NCBI RefSeq assembly: GCF_028369105.1
Contig: NZ_JAQNDO010000001.1
Location: forward strand, 8,402,501 to 8,466,500
DNA: 64,000 bases
Origin: Polyangium mundeleinium
GTDB lineage: Bacteria > Myxococcota_A > Polyangia > Polyangiales > Polyangiaceae
Direction: 5' to 3'
Part shown: piece after piece, positions 47,116-57,895 of the stretch
Layout of the letters: each line of letters starts with the position of its first letter
Numbering within the stretch: position 1 is the stretch's first letter
Notes under the pieces: generated by a model
Databases searched by the model: none
Seen by the model: only the letters and a program-made list of their open reading frames with translations
Told to the model about the DNA's origin: nothing
Position numbers and translations under genes: made by a program

Positions 47116-48474
47116 TCACTTGCCGCCCTGGACCGCGATCAGCCGCAGATCGACCTTCTGCGGGTCGATCGGCTGGTAGATGGCGATCGTGCCAGAGCCG
47201 AGGATATCGTTCCAGTAATCGCCAGCCTGGTCGACGCGGAGATAGATGACGCCCGGCTTGACCGGGATCGCGCCCGGGGGCCGGTACTCGACCGCGACAC
47301 GAACGCCAGGCATGGCGGCGTTCAGGATGTAACCGATCTGCGTCCACGACCCCATCTTGAGGAGCCGCGGCAGACGCTCGCGCAGCGTCGCTTCGTCCGC
47401 GCCCTTCGCCTCGAGGAAGAGCTCGTGCGTGCGCGGGAGCTTCGGATCCTCGAACTTGCCGAGGTACATGCCGTCCTCGCGCTTCTCGAGCGGCACGACG
47501 GTGTAGTTCTCCGCGAGCACGCTGGCGACGAGCGTGAGCGCGCGATCGAAGACCGGCTCGAACACGCCCTCGAGATCGAGGTAGTTGAACTTCGGGATCG
47601 ACGTCGGATCGCCGTCCGCCGCGAACGTGCAGAGCTCGCCGATCAGCGACGCGATGAGGACGTAGCAATCCTCGGGGTGCGCGTTGCCGTGATCGACCAT
47701 GTGCGAGACGGCGGGGATGAACGCGTTCAGCGTGTGAAGCATCCAGAACTTCGCCGTGTCGGAGAACTGGAAGTCGACCGACGCCGCCGTGCGAAGCCTG
47801 CGCCCCTCGGCGAGCGACTTCTGCTTGCCCACCATCGCCGAGAGAATGCGCCGCATCCCCGACATGATGTAGTCGGAGCTGCCGATGTGCGGGATCGGCG
47901 GAATGAAGCTCTTCTTGAGGACGATCGCGCCCGTCCGATCCCGCACGAGCTGCCCGATCCGCACGGTCTGATACGCGTCGCGCGGCTCGGTGCCGAAAAG
48001 GATGCGGAGGTTGTAACGAGCCCACACGACCGAGGTGTCGTTGCGGCCCGTCGTCAAATCAGGGACCGTCGTCGACGACGCGACGAACCGGATCGCAGGG
48101 TTCGCCTTCGCCGGATCGAGCGCGACGTTCGGGTGCGTCTCACGCACGTTCGGGATCGCCACGAAGACGTCGAGCGCCTCGAGCGCCGCCGGAAACACGC
48201 CTTCGAGCGGTCGCGCCTCGACCACGTCTTCGCCGCGATCACCGACGAAGAACGGCGTGCCGTCGGGGAAGAAGCCGTGACACTTGACGAGCTTGAGTTG
48301 CCCCGCGGCGAGGGCGCGCTCGTCGAACTGCACGCCCATCACGCCCCACGGATAACTCAAAAGCGCGTTGGTCCGCGCTTGGAGCAGCGCCTCGTGGTAC
48401 TGGTCCCCTTGCTGAAGATGCTGAGGGGTCATGAAGAGCCCCTCGGTCCAGACGGGCTTGCGCGGGTGGATCAT
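47116..48474 (-). CDS. tssK: TssK T6SS baseplate protein
   Basis: Predicted 452 residues. V-W-T-E-G-L-F-M-T-P-Q-H-L-Q-Q-G-D near residue 9 is the canonical TssK start. It links the baseplate (TssEFG) to the membrane complex (TssL/TssM). Spacing to tssJ is 38 bp and to tssL 35 bp, so all are one operon. Confidence 0.96.
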   Translation of the reverse strand: MIHPRKPVWTEGLFMTPQHLQQGDQYHEALLQARTNALLSYPWGVMGVQFDERALAAGQLKLVKCHGFFPDGTPFFVGDRGEDVVEARPLEGVFPAALEALDVFVAIPNVRETHPNVALDPAKANPAIRFVASSTTVPDLTTGRNDTSVVWARYNLRILFGTEPRDAYQTVRIGQLVRDRTGAIVLKKSFIPPIPHIGSSDYIMSGMRRILSAMVGKQKSLAEGRRLRTAASVDFQFSDTAKFWMLHTLNAFIPAVSHMVDHGNAHPEDCYVLIASLIGELCTFAADGDPTSIPKFNYLDLEGVFEPVFDRALTLVASVLAENYTVVPLEKREDGMYLGKFEDPKLPRTHELFLEAKGADEATLRERLPRLLKMGSWTQIGYILNAAMPGVRVAVEYRPPGAIPVKPGVIYLRVDQAGDYWNDILGSGTIAIYQPIDPQKVDLRLIAVQGGK

Positions 48475-48512
48475 ATCGCCCGGTCAGTCTTATCAGAACT
48501 CGCCGCGCGGCC

Positions 48513-49202
48513 CTAGGGGGCCGGGGCGGCGGCCTTCGGCGGAGCGTTGCCGCCCGACGCCTTGGGGAGGTTGACCCTGCGGACCGATGTCGCGTTCGGG
48601 AACATCGATTCGTCGAATTCGCTGCCGTTGTCGATCTTCGTGGACTCGACGAAAAAGGCAGTCTTGGGGTCGGCCTGCGCACCGGCGTCGCTCTCGCGGC
48701 CGCCGCACTGGGCCTCGCCTGGCATCAAAGGAAACGCGTAGAACGTCTTCCAGCTCTGCCCCTTGGGGCTGTGGAAGAGCGCGACGCCTCCGAGCGTGCT
48801 CGCCTCCTTCGCACGCTCGAACTTCACCTCCACGAGATCGTTCGGGAAAACGCTGACTTCGTCCATCTTGACGATGTCGTCGGCGAGGACCTCCTTGTCC
48901 GAAAGGAGGACCTCGTCGTACGTCGCGTTCTGCATCCGCATCTCGTCCTTGAGCTGATACAGCCGGATGACGACGGGGCGCGGGTTCTGGTTCTCGTTCG
49001 GGTTGATGTTGTCCGCGGCGTAGATGCGAAGCGTGACGATCTGGACGTCACACGGCTTCGGCGCAGCGGGTGGCGGCGCGGATCCGCAGCCGATCGCAAA
49101 CGAGGAGAGCGCGCCGAGCCCGAGCCCGAGGAAGGAGAGAGAGGCAAGGGCCAGGGCCGCGCGCTTGCGTTTCCAGGAGGTGGTGGACGCTGAGGCCGCC
49201 AT
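48513..49202 (-). CDS. tssJ: TssJ T6SS outer-membrane lipoprotein
   Basis: Predicted 229 residues with an AGGAGG 5 nt upstream of ATG. Lipoprotein signal (A-I-G-C, Cys39), then the TssJ beta-sandwich (V-V-I-R-L-Y-Q-L-K near residue 77, F-P-N-D-L-V-E-V). A proline/alanine-rich tail of about 20 residues follows. It anchors TssM to the outer membrane. A longer leader than most TssJ proteins. Confidence 0.93.
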   Translation of the reverse strand: MAASASTTSWKRKRAALALASLSFLGLGLGALSSFAIGCGSAPPPAAPKPCDVQIVTLRIYAADNINPNENQNPRPVVIRLYQLKDEMRMQNATYDEVLLSDKEVLADDIVKMDEVSVFPNDLVEVKFERAKEASTLGGVALFHSPKGQSWKTFYAFPLMPGEAQCGGRESDAGAQADPKTAFFVESTKIDNGSEFDESMFPNATSVRRVNLPKASGGNAPPKAAAPAP

Positions 49203-49273
49203 GGCCCTCCTTTTTATCGGAAGGTGCGGCGAGTGGCCTAGATTTTTGCCGAAAGCGTCGGCCCAAAAACCAA

Positions 49274-49306
49274 AAGGCCCCCCTCGCCAAGCGCGAGAGG
49301 GGCCTT
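49274..49306 (-). terminator. Terminator after clpV (tssH)
   Basis: AAGGCCCC and AGGGGCCTT pair with an extended imperfect inner stem. On the minus strand, TTTTGGTTTTTGG follows directly. It lies in the 127-bp gap between tssH and tssJ, so tssJ-K-L-M may need its own promoter or read-through. Confidence 0.7.
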
Positions 49307-49329
49307 GACCCCGAGCGGGTCTTCCCCGG

Positions 49330-52002
<2,673 letters not shown>

Positions 52003-52037
52003 GGCCCGGGCATCCTACAGGGACCCAGGGCCCGACG

Positions 52038-53888
52038 TCACCCGCGCGATCGGCCCCGGGATCCTTTCCTTCCTTCGCTGCGACCCTTTTGCGCGTCCGT
52101 CTTCTCGGTACCGCGCGCTGCGTCGGAAGGACCCTTGTCCTTATCTTTGGTCGCGCTCGCGTTCGCGTGGGTACCGGGATCGATGATGCGACGCTGCGTT
52201 TCCTCGGCCTTGGCGCCCGCCTCACCTCCCTCGGCTGCGCCGAGATCGAGCGCACCGAGCACGCCGGGCTTGACGCGGAGCCTCAAAATGGATCCTGCGC
52301 GGAGTTTGTCCTCTTCGCCGAGGCGGTTTTCCCGCGCCACGTCTTCCACATCCATCGCGAATTGGCGCGCGATGCCGATGAGCGTGTCGCCCGGACCGAC
52401 CTTGTAAAGCAACGTCTTGCGACCCTCGCGCTTCTTGCGCGGCCGGAACGGCTCCTCGTCGCCCTCGTCGTCGTCCGCCGCGGAGCCCACGCCGGCCTGC
52501 GCCGCGAGCTCCTCGACCGGATCCCGCAGCGCGCGCCGCTTTCTGTACGAGGGCAGGAGCGAAAGCAGGCTGTCGTTGTCCCGCGTCGCCGCGCGACGCC
52601 GCACGAAATCGCGCCCGCCGAGGAGATCGACCGGATCGAGCACGGCCGCGTCCTCGGTCACGATGGGCTCGGTCTGCAAGAGAACGGGCAGCATCGTGTG
52701 CACGCGCGACAGCGACTCGGGCGGCACGTTCACGAGGAAATCACCGCGCCCCGGCGGCAGCCTGTCGCCGAGCAGATCCGGATTGAGCTGCCGCACCGTC
52801 TTCAGCGGCACGCCCGCCGCCTTGGCCAGGGTCTTGAGCGACAAACCAGGTGGCGCGGCGATCTCGGCGGTGTCGACGGGACGCACGAGCTCGACCTGAT
52901 CGAACCCGAACCGCTCCAGGTTGTTCGCGACAAGCGCCGCCGCCGCGATCTTCGGGACGTACGACGCGGTCTCGCTCGGCAGCGCTTCCTGCCGCGCGAG
53001 CTCGTTGAAGTCGGCCGTGCCGTACCGATCGATCCGATCGAGGAGCTGCTCGTAGCCCATGTTGTAGGCCGCGAGCGCGAGATCCCAGTTGCCGAAGCGC
53101 ATGTAGAGATCGCGCAGGTGGTGCGCGGCCGCGCGCGTCGCGAGCCTCGGGTTTTTCCTCTGGTCGACGTGCTTGTTCTGCTCGAGCCCGTACACCGCGC
53201 CCGTCGCAGGCATGAACTGCCAGAGACCCATCGCCCCCGCCGGCGACTTCACCCGCGCGTCGAACCCGCTCTCGATCATCGCGACCCAGATCAGATCCTC
53301 GGGCAAACGCCACTCGCGGAGCTCGCCCTGGATGAGGTCCTGATACCGGCCGCTGCGCTTGAGCCAGGTCTCGAACATCCCGCGGCCCCGATCGGTCCGC
53401 GTGAAGAAGCGGACGTACTTCAACGTGCGCCGCGTGATCGCCACCTTCAGATCCGGGAGCTGCATCCGCGACAGCGCTTCGGTGCCCGCCACGTCGAGAT
53501 CGTCGACCTCGGCCCCCTCCCCCGCCGCCGCGTCCGAGTTGAGCCGCGGCGACCGCGAGTACATCGGCCGATCGAGCGAAGACTGTTCGCCCCGCATCGC
53601 CTCCCGCATCTCGACCTCGCGCAGCCTGCCGAGGTGCTGCGACTCCGGCCCGCCCATCCGCGCCGCCGTGACACCGCCCCGCAGAGGCTCGCCCCTCAGG
53701 GGCGCCCGCGAAGGATCCACGACGAGCGGCGCCGGCACGGCCTCGGGACGAGGCGCCCCCGACGTCGGCGCGACCGCCACCACAGCGGCCTGGACCGGCG
53801 CGAGCGCCGCGTCCGGCGCGCTCATCCCCACGCCGTACCCAAACGCAAGGGCCGAAACGAGGGGCGGAATCCTGTGGAGGAGACTCAT
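52038..53888 (-). CDS. MltD-like lytic transglycosylase with LysM domain
   Basis: Predicted 616 residues with a signal peptide. Catalytic SLT/MltD domain at about residues 180-320 (M-I-E-S-G-F-D-A-R with the catalytic Glu, A-G-A-M-G-L-W-Q-F-M-P-A-T-G, A-Y-N-M-G-Y). Two LysM-like segments follow: A-P-P-G-L-S-L-K-T-L-A-K-A-A-G (about 345-390) and Y-K-V-G-P-G-D-T-L-I-G-I-A-R-Q-F (about 495-540). A highly basic, charged tail ends the protein. First gene of the minus-strand T6SS cluster, it probably cuts peptidoglycan locally to let the membrane complex assemble. Confidence 0.88.
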   Translation of the reverse strand: MSLLHRIPPLVSALAFGYGVGMSAPDAALAPVQAAVVAVAPTSGAPRPEAVPAPLVVDPSRAPLRGEPLRGGVTAARMGGPESQHLGRLREVEMREAMRGEQSSLDRPMYSRSPRLNSDAAAGEGAEVDDLDVAGTEALSRMQLPDLKVAITRRTLKYVRFFTRTDRGRGMFETWLKRSGRYQDLIQGELREWRLPEDLIWVAMIESGFDARVKSPAGAMGLWQFMPATGAVYGLEQNKHVDQRKNPRLATRAAAHHLRDLYMRFGNWDLALAAYNMGYEQLLDRIDRYGTADFNELARQEALPSETASYVPKIAAAALVANNLERFGFDQVELVRPVDTAEIAAPPGLSLKTLAKAAGVPLKTVRQLNPDLLGDRLPPGRGDFLVNVPPESLSRVHTMLPVLLQTEPIVTEDAAVLDPVDLLGGRDFVRRRAATRDNDSLLSLLPSYRKRRALRDPVEELAAQAGVGSAADDDEGDEEPFRPRKKREGRKTLLYKVGPGDTLIGIARQFAMDVEDVARENRLGEEDKLRAGSILRLRVKPGVLGALDLGAAEGGEAGAKAEETQRRIIDPGTHANASATKDKDKGPSDAARGTEKTDAQKGRSEGRKGSRGRSRG

Positions 53889-54067
53889 GTCGGTCAGGGT
53901 CGCATGATGTAGGCAAAGGTGTCAAAAAACCGGTTCGGCGCGCCGCGAGGCCCGCGAACGACGCGACGCACCCGGTGGAGAGGGCCCCCGCGGGAGTCGG
54001 AAGAGGCTTCACGGGATCGTCGCCCGCTACTTCTGGTCCCGGGACACTGTCTGCTAGTCTCGCACCC

Positions 54068-55378
54068 ATGCCGCTGGCGCTCGTGGCCCGGGTCATCGAT
54101 ACCCAGGCCAATCAAAGCTTCGACGTCACATTCGAGCGCTTCCCCATCCGCATCGGCAGAAACCAGCTCAACGACCTGCACATCGATCGGCCGTACGTCT
54201 CGCAGTTCCACCTGGCCATCGACGTCCGCGACCGGCAGATCATCGTCAAGGATCTCGGCTCGACGAACGGCACCGTGTTCGCGGGTCGGCGCCTCACGCG
54301 CGACACGCCGACGGACGTCACGAGCACGCCGGAGCTGACCATCGGCCCGATCGTGATGCGGATGCAGCTCATCGACGCGGCGCCGAAGAAACGTGAAGCC
54401 CCGAAAGACGGGACCGTCCTCGACTTCGCCCAGGAGCAATCCGGCAACGCCGCTGCGTCTTGGAGGCAGCAGCAGAAGCCGATCACGCCCGGCGCCGAGG
54501 ACGGCTACGTGCGGCAGGTCCAGCCCTACGTGGAGGCCTACCGCGCGGCCTGGGGCGGCGTCTATCGCGTGATCTACGATCACCTGCCGCGGCTCTCGCC
54601 CGAGGTGCGCCAGAACTACCTGAAGCGCATCGCGATGGAGCAGCCGACGATCGCGGCCGAGCAGGACTTCCAGAAGCTCTCGCAGTACTACGGCGTCGAT
54701 CCGCGCATGCTCGGCGAGCCGAGCCCCGCGCAGGCCGCGCACGCCGCGATGATCGAGCTCTCGCGCACGCTCGCGCCGGGCTCGAAGCCGATCGAGGACG
54801 TCGAGAGCGTGCTGACGTTCGGCCGCAAGCTCCGCGACGCGATGGAAGTGTTCCTCAAGTGCTTCGTGAGCCTGCGGAACGGCTACCAGGAGTTCGAGGC
54901 CGAGATGCTCGCGCGCGAGGTGACGCCGGACGAGAACGATCGCGTGGCCTCCGCGAAGGACGAGAAGGAGCTCGGCAACGTGCTGCTCGGCCCGCAAAGC
55001 GGCCCGGACGCGCCGCGGCAGCTCCAGGACATCTTCGTCGACGTGATGAGCCACCAGGTCGCGCTCATCAACGGCGTGATGGAAGGCGTGCGCTCGCTCC
55101 TCACGAAGCTCTCCCCGAAGACGATCGAGGAGGAGCTCGAGCGACGCGGCAAGAGAGGCGGCCTATTCTCGAACAAATTCGAAGCTCTCTGGAAGCTCTA
55201 CGAGGTCGTCCACGGCGACTACGCTGGAGAACAGAAAGAGACCTTCCTGATTATTTTTGGCCCGCAGTTCTCGCGCGCGTACGCTGCGACCGCCGGGGAT
55301 GACGAGAAAACCACCGGTGACGCGGGTGCGAAGAACCGTAGCCGCTTCACCCTCTCGGCGAATCAGATCAAACGATGA
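54068..55378 (+). CDS. TagH-like FHA-domain T6SS protein
   Basis: Predicted 436 residues from ATG 54068. N-terminal FHA domain (residues about 20-95: R-I-G-R-N, Y-V-S-Q-F-H-L and D-L-G-S-T-N-G-T, the phosphothreonine-binding loops) followed by a helical C-terminal region (about 200-400), the TagH/ImpI arrangement. In Pseudomonas, such proteins (Fha1) are scaffold targets of the PpkA kinase. No kinase or phosphatase gene is in the window. Its stop overlaps the first codon of an upstream-start option of the next gene. Confidence 0.85.
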   Translation: MPLALVARVIDTQANQSFDVTFERFPIRIGRNQLNDLHIDRPYVSQFHLAIDVRDRQIIVKDLGSTNGTVFAGRRLTRDTPTDVTSTPELTIGPIVMRMQLIDAAPKKREAPKDGTVLDFAQEQSGNAAASWRQQQKPITPGAEDGYVRQVQPYVEAYRAAWGGVYRVIYDHLPRLSPEVRQNYLKRIAMEQPTIAAEQDFQKLSQYYGVDPRMLGEPSPAQAAHAAMIELSRTLAPGSKPIEDVESVLTFGRKLRDAMEVFLKCFVSLRNGYQEFEAEMLAREVTPDENDRVASAKDEKELGNVLLGPQSGPDAPRQLQDIFVDVMSHQVALINGVMEGVRSLLTKLSPKTIEEELERRGKRGGLFSNKFEALWKLYEVVHGDYAGEQKETFLIIFGPQFSRAYAATAGDDEKTTGDAGAKNRSRFTLSANQIKR

Positions 55379-55425
55379 GCCGCGCCCGCCACGGGCGGCG
55401 CGCGGATGACGGAAGGCTCATCCGA

Positions 55426-56145
55426 ATGCGTATCAGGGAGATCGTTCTGGCCACGTTGGGCCTCGTCTCAGCCTCCTTCGCCTATTCCACGGAGGCATCC
55501 GCCCAGACCGTCCCGGCCATCGCCCCCCGCGACGAGACGTGGGGCACGGTCAGCCACGTCATGCTGGGCGTCGGCGCCGGCACGGTCTTTCTCATGCCGC
55601 GCGTGTACTACAGCGACCCGGAGTCGACGGTCGGCTGGAAGGGCCGCTGGCACTTCTCGATGTTCGCCCCGGCGATGACGATGGCCGCCGCGACGTTCCT
55701 CGTCGACGGCCCCATCCGCAACGCCCTCCAGTATCCGCGCCCTGGCTGCACCGTGGATCAGACGCTCGTCGCGAACACGGACTCGGGCTGCGAGACGTTC
55801 GGCGGGCCCTCGACACACGCCTTCGCCTCGTGGGGCGCGACGGGTGTGGGCACGGGCATCTTCCTCGTGGACACGATCAAGTTCTCGAAGGGCCGCTTCA
55901 ACGCGGGCTCGTTCATCGGGAACATCGGCGTCCCGCTCGTGGCCTCGATCCTCACGTCGGTCGGTCGCGGCGTCGAGTCGCCCGCTGTCGACGAGTTCGG
56001 CACGCAGACCCTCCCGTACGAGACCTCGAACCAGATCATCGCCGGCACGTTCGCGGGCTTCTTCACCGGCCTGCTCGTCGGCGGCGCGTACGCGCTCCTC
56101 CAGCGCCCCTCCTGCGGCTACGGCAACGCGATCTTCTGCTGGTAA
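55426..56145 (+). CDS. PAP2-like membrane protein with degenerate active site
   Basis: Predicted 239 residues from ATG 55426, chosen over 55375 because a GGAAGG precedes it and a signal peptide then starts at once (M-R-I-R-E-I-V-L ... E-A-S-A-Q). Several hydrophobic helices. R-N-A-L-Q-Y-P-R-P and G-P-S-T-H-A resemble the first two PAP2 phosphatase motifs, with Lys replaced by Arg and PSGH by P-S-T-H. The third motif's catalytic His is not seen (S-V-G-R-G-V-E-S-P-A-V-D). Coupled to the FHA gene. Role unclear; inference only. Confidence 0.6.
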   Translation: MRIREIVLATLGLVSASFAYSTEASAQTVPAIAPRDETWGTVSHVMLGVGAGTVFLMPRVYYSDPESTVGWKGRWHFSMFAPAMTMAAATFLVDGPIRNALQYPRPGCTVDQTLVANTDSGCETFGGPSTHAFASWGATGVGTGIFLVDTIKFSKGRFNAGSFIGNIGVPLVASILTSVGRGVESPAVDEFGTQTLPYETSNQIIAGTFAGFFTGLLVGGAYALLQRPSCGYGNAIFCW

Positions 56146-56153
56146 AATGGCAA

Positions 56154-56175
56154 ACGCCCCGCTTCGGCGGGGCGT
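56154..56175 (+). terminator. Stem-loop after the PAP2-like gene
   Basis: ACGCCCCGC, TTCG loop, GCGGGGCGT: a perfect 9-bp stem with a UUCG tetraloop. No T-run follows, but a second, stronger terminator is 16 bp downstream. Confidence 0.6.
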
Positions 56176-56190
56176 CTCCATCACGTCCTG

Positions 56191-56236
56191 AACCGTTGGC
56201 CCTCCGAAGTTCGGAGCACCAACGGTTTTTCTTTCT
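56191..56236 (+). terminator. Strong intrinsic terminator
   Basis: AACCGTTGG (56191-56199) pairs with CCAACGGTT (56219-56227), with a nested CTCCGA/TCGGAG stem inside, followed by TTTTCTTTCTT on the plus strand. It ends the FHA-PAP2 transcript before the convergent lipoprotein gene. Confidence 0.85.
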
Positions 56237-56242
56237 TGAACC

Positions 56243-57190
56243 TCAGTCTTGACCCACGACGCGCTCCCAGAGCGGATCGTTCGAGGAGAACAACGCGTCG
56301 CGCTCCACCTTGAGGAAACGCGAGAACTCGACCTTGCGGAGCGCGCGGTCGCTGTCTCGGTTCGGATCCTCGTAGTGGATGATGCTCACCTTCACCTGCT
56401 CGAGGAGCTGGATCCCGTTCGGCTTGTAGCTGACGTCCGTTCGAAGCTGATACCGCGCGTAGAGCCCGCGCTCGGTGACCGACGGGAGCACCTGCACGCG
56501 CTCGATGTCGACCTTCGCCGCCTCGATCAAGCGCCCGCGGCGCGCGAGAAACATGTGCGCCTGTTTGCGACAGTCGTCCGGATCGGGGCAACGCTTCGCC
56601 TCCGCCACGACGAGGTTGTCGTCGCCGAGACGAACCGGCGTGATCTGCGACTTCGCCGGCCCGCGGAAGCTCCCGATCGCGTAGATCTCGGCGCGATCGT
56701 CGACCGCACGCGCGAGGAGGATCGGGCCGCCTTCGTCGCCGTTTTCGAACTTGAGCACGCGGTACCAGAGCGTGCGCAGGCCGTTCGGGCCGGAGCGGAC
56801 GTCGACCTCCTCGACGTCGAGCTTGCGCGGCCAGCCCTTCTCCGAGATGCCCCCGCGGAGCGACTCGTTCGCGAAGGCGTAGTGACCCGTGCAGTCGACG
56901 TCCGTCGGGTTCAACCCCTTGTCCGCGTTGAACCCGGGGAACGCGATCTCGGCCCACTGATCGGGCTCGAGCGTACGAACCACGGCCTTGCCGCGGCCCC
57001 CGCGCAGCGGTGAGAGCTTCTGCGTGCAAACGGCGATCGGCGTCTGCTCGCGGGTCCTGGCCTCGAGGTGCGGCTGCTCGGGCGAGGCGCCGCAGCCCAT
57101 CGTGGAGGCGAGACCCATCGCCAGGGCGACGAGGCTCCCGCGACGTGCCGTTTTCGCTTGGTTCCGGCGGTCTTGAAGAGACGGCTTCAC
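56243..57190 (-). CDS. Lipoprotein of unknown function between T6SS genes
   Basis: Predicted 315 residues from GTG 57190. Lipobox S-T-M-G-C (Cys33). The mature part has no clear family: a mixed alpha/beta sequence with a P-D-P-D-D-C-R motif near residue 225. It lies between tagH-PAP2 and tssEFG, in the opposite direction to both, so a T6SS role is possible but not shown. Confidence 0.7.
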   Translation of the reverse strand: MKPSLQDRRNQAKTARRGSLVALAMGLASTMGCGASPEQPHLEARTREQTPIAVCTQKLSPLRGGRGKAVVRTLEPDQWAEIAFPGFNADKGLNPTDVDCTGHYAFANESLRGGISEKGWPRKLDVEEVDVRSGPNGLRTLWYRVLKFENGDEGGPILLARAVDDRAEIYAIGSFRGPAKSQITPVRLGDDNLVVAEAKRCPDPDDCRKQAHMFLARRGRLIEAAKVDIERVQVLPSVTERGLYARYQLRTDVSYKPNGIQLLEQVKVSIIHYEDPNRDSDRALRKVEFSRFLKVERDALFSSNDPLWERVVGQD

Positions 57191-57398
57191 GCCTCATTTC
57201 GTATCACGCAAGGCGCCTGCCACGAAAATTCCCTGTGGCTCGACCTCGCACGATCCGTCGCCCCGAACCCCGACAACGCCCCCTCAAAAGGGCGACGGGT
57301 GACCTTTGATACAATGGGGGCGATCCCCTGGGATGCGGAGGGCGCGGCGCGGGGTTTGGGGGCTTCTGGTCGAGCGGGGCGAGGGGTAGAATGGTCCC

Positions 57399-57815
57399 AT
57401 GGCTGCCTCCCTGCTCACGCGCATCGCCCACGCGGCCAACCCGCACTCGCTGGAGAGGCATACGTGGAAGGATCAGGATCTCGAGCAGGCCGTGATCGCG
57501 CACCTCGCGCGGATGCTGAACACGCGGCAGGGCAGCTCGCTCACCTGCCCCGATTATGGGCTGATCGAGGTGTCGGAGATGCTGCACGATTTCCCCGACG
57601 CGGTCGGGATTGTGCAGCGCGCCATCAAGAACAGCATTCAGCAGTACGAGCCGCGCCTGAAGAACGTGCAGGTCCGGCACATCAAGAACGAGGTCATGGG
57701 GACCATGTACCTCGAGTTCGAGATCACGGGGCAGCTGCATTACCCGGACGGACGCCGTTCGGGGCTTCGGTTCAGCACCTCGGTGGATCAGAGCGGCAAC
57801 GTCAAGATCGGTTGA
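57399..57815 (+). CDS. tssE: TssE, T6SS baseplate gp25-like protein
   Basis: Predicted 138 residues, typical size. L-E-Q-A-V-I-A-H-L-A-R-M-L-N-T-R-Q-G-S near residue 28 and C-P-D-Y-G-L-I-E are the gp25 lysozyme-like core. R-I-A-H-A and E-V-S-E-M are present. It forms the baseplate with TssF and TssG. First gene of the tssEFG operon (80 bp before tssF). Confidence 0.95.
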   Translation: MAASLLTRIAHAANPHSLERHTWKDQDLEQAVIAHLARMLNTRQGSSLTCPDYGLIEVSEMLHDFPDAVGIVQRAIKNSIQQYEPRLKNVQVRHIKNEVMGTMYLEFEITGQLHYPDGRRSGLRFSTSVDQSGNVKIG

Positions 57816-57895
57816 TCGGTTCGCGGAGGCGCGAACCTCTTCACGATCGTTGACACTGCCTCTCCGGAACGGTCGACTGTTCGGCGTCGGGCCCC

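Noticed and set aside
39590-47179. A 2,529-residue open frame on the plus strand covering tssA to tssL
   Set aside because: Its product is arginine- and leucine-rich shadow sequence, and the opposite strand holds four recognised T6SS genes. High third-position GC opens such frames.
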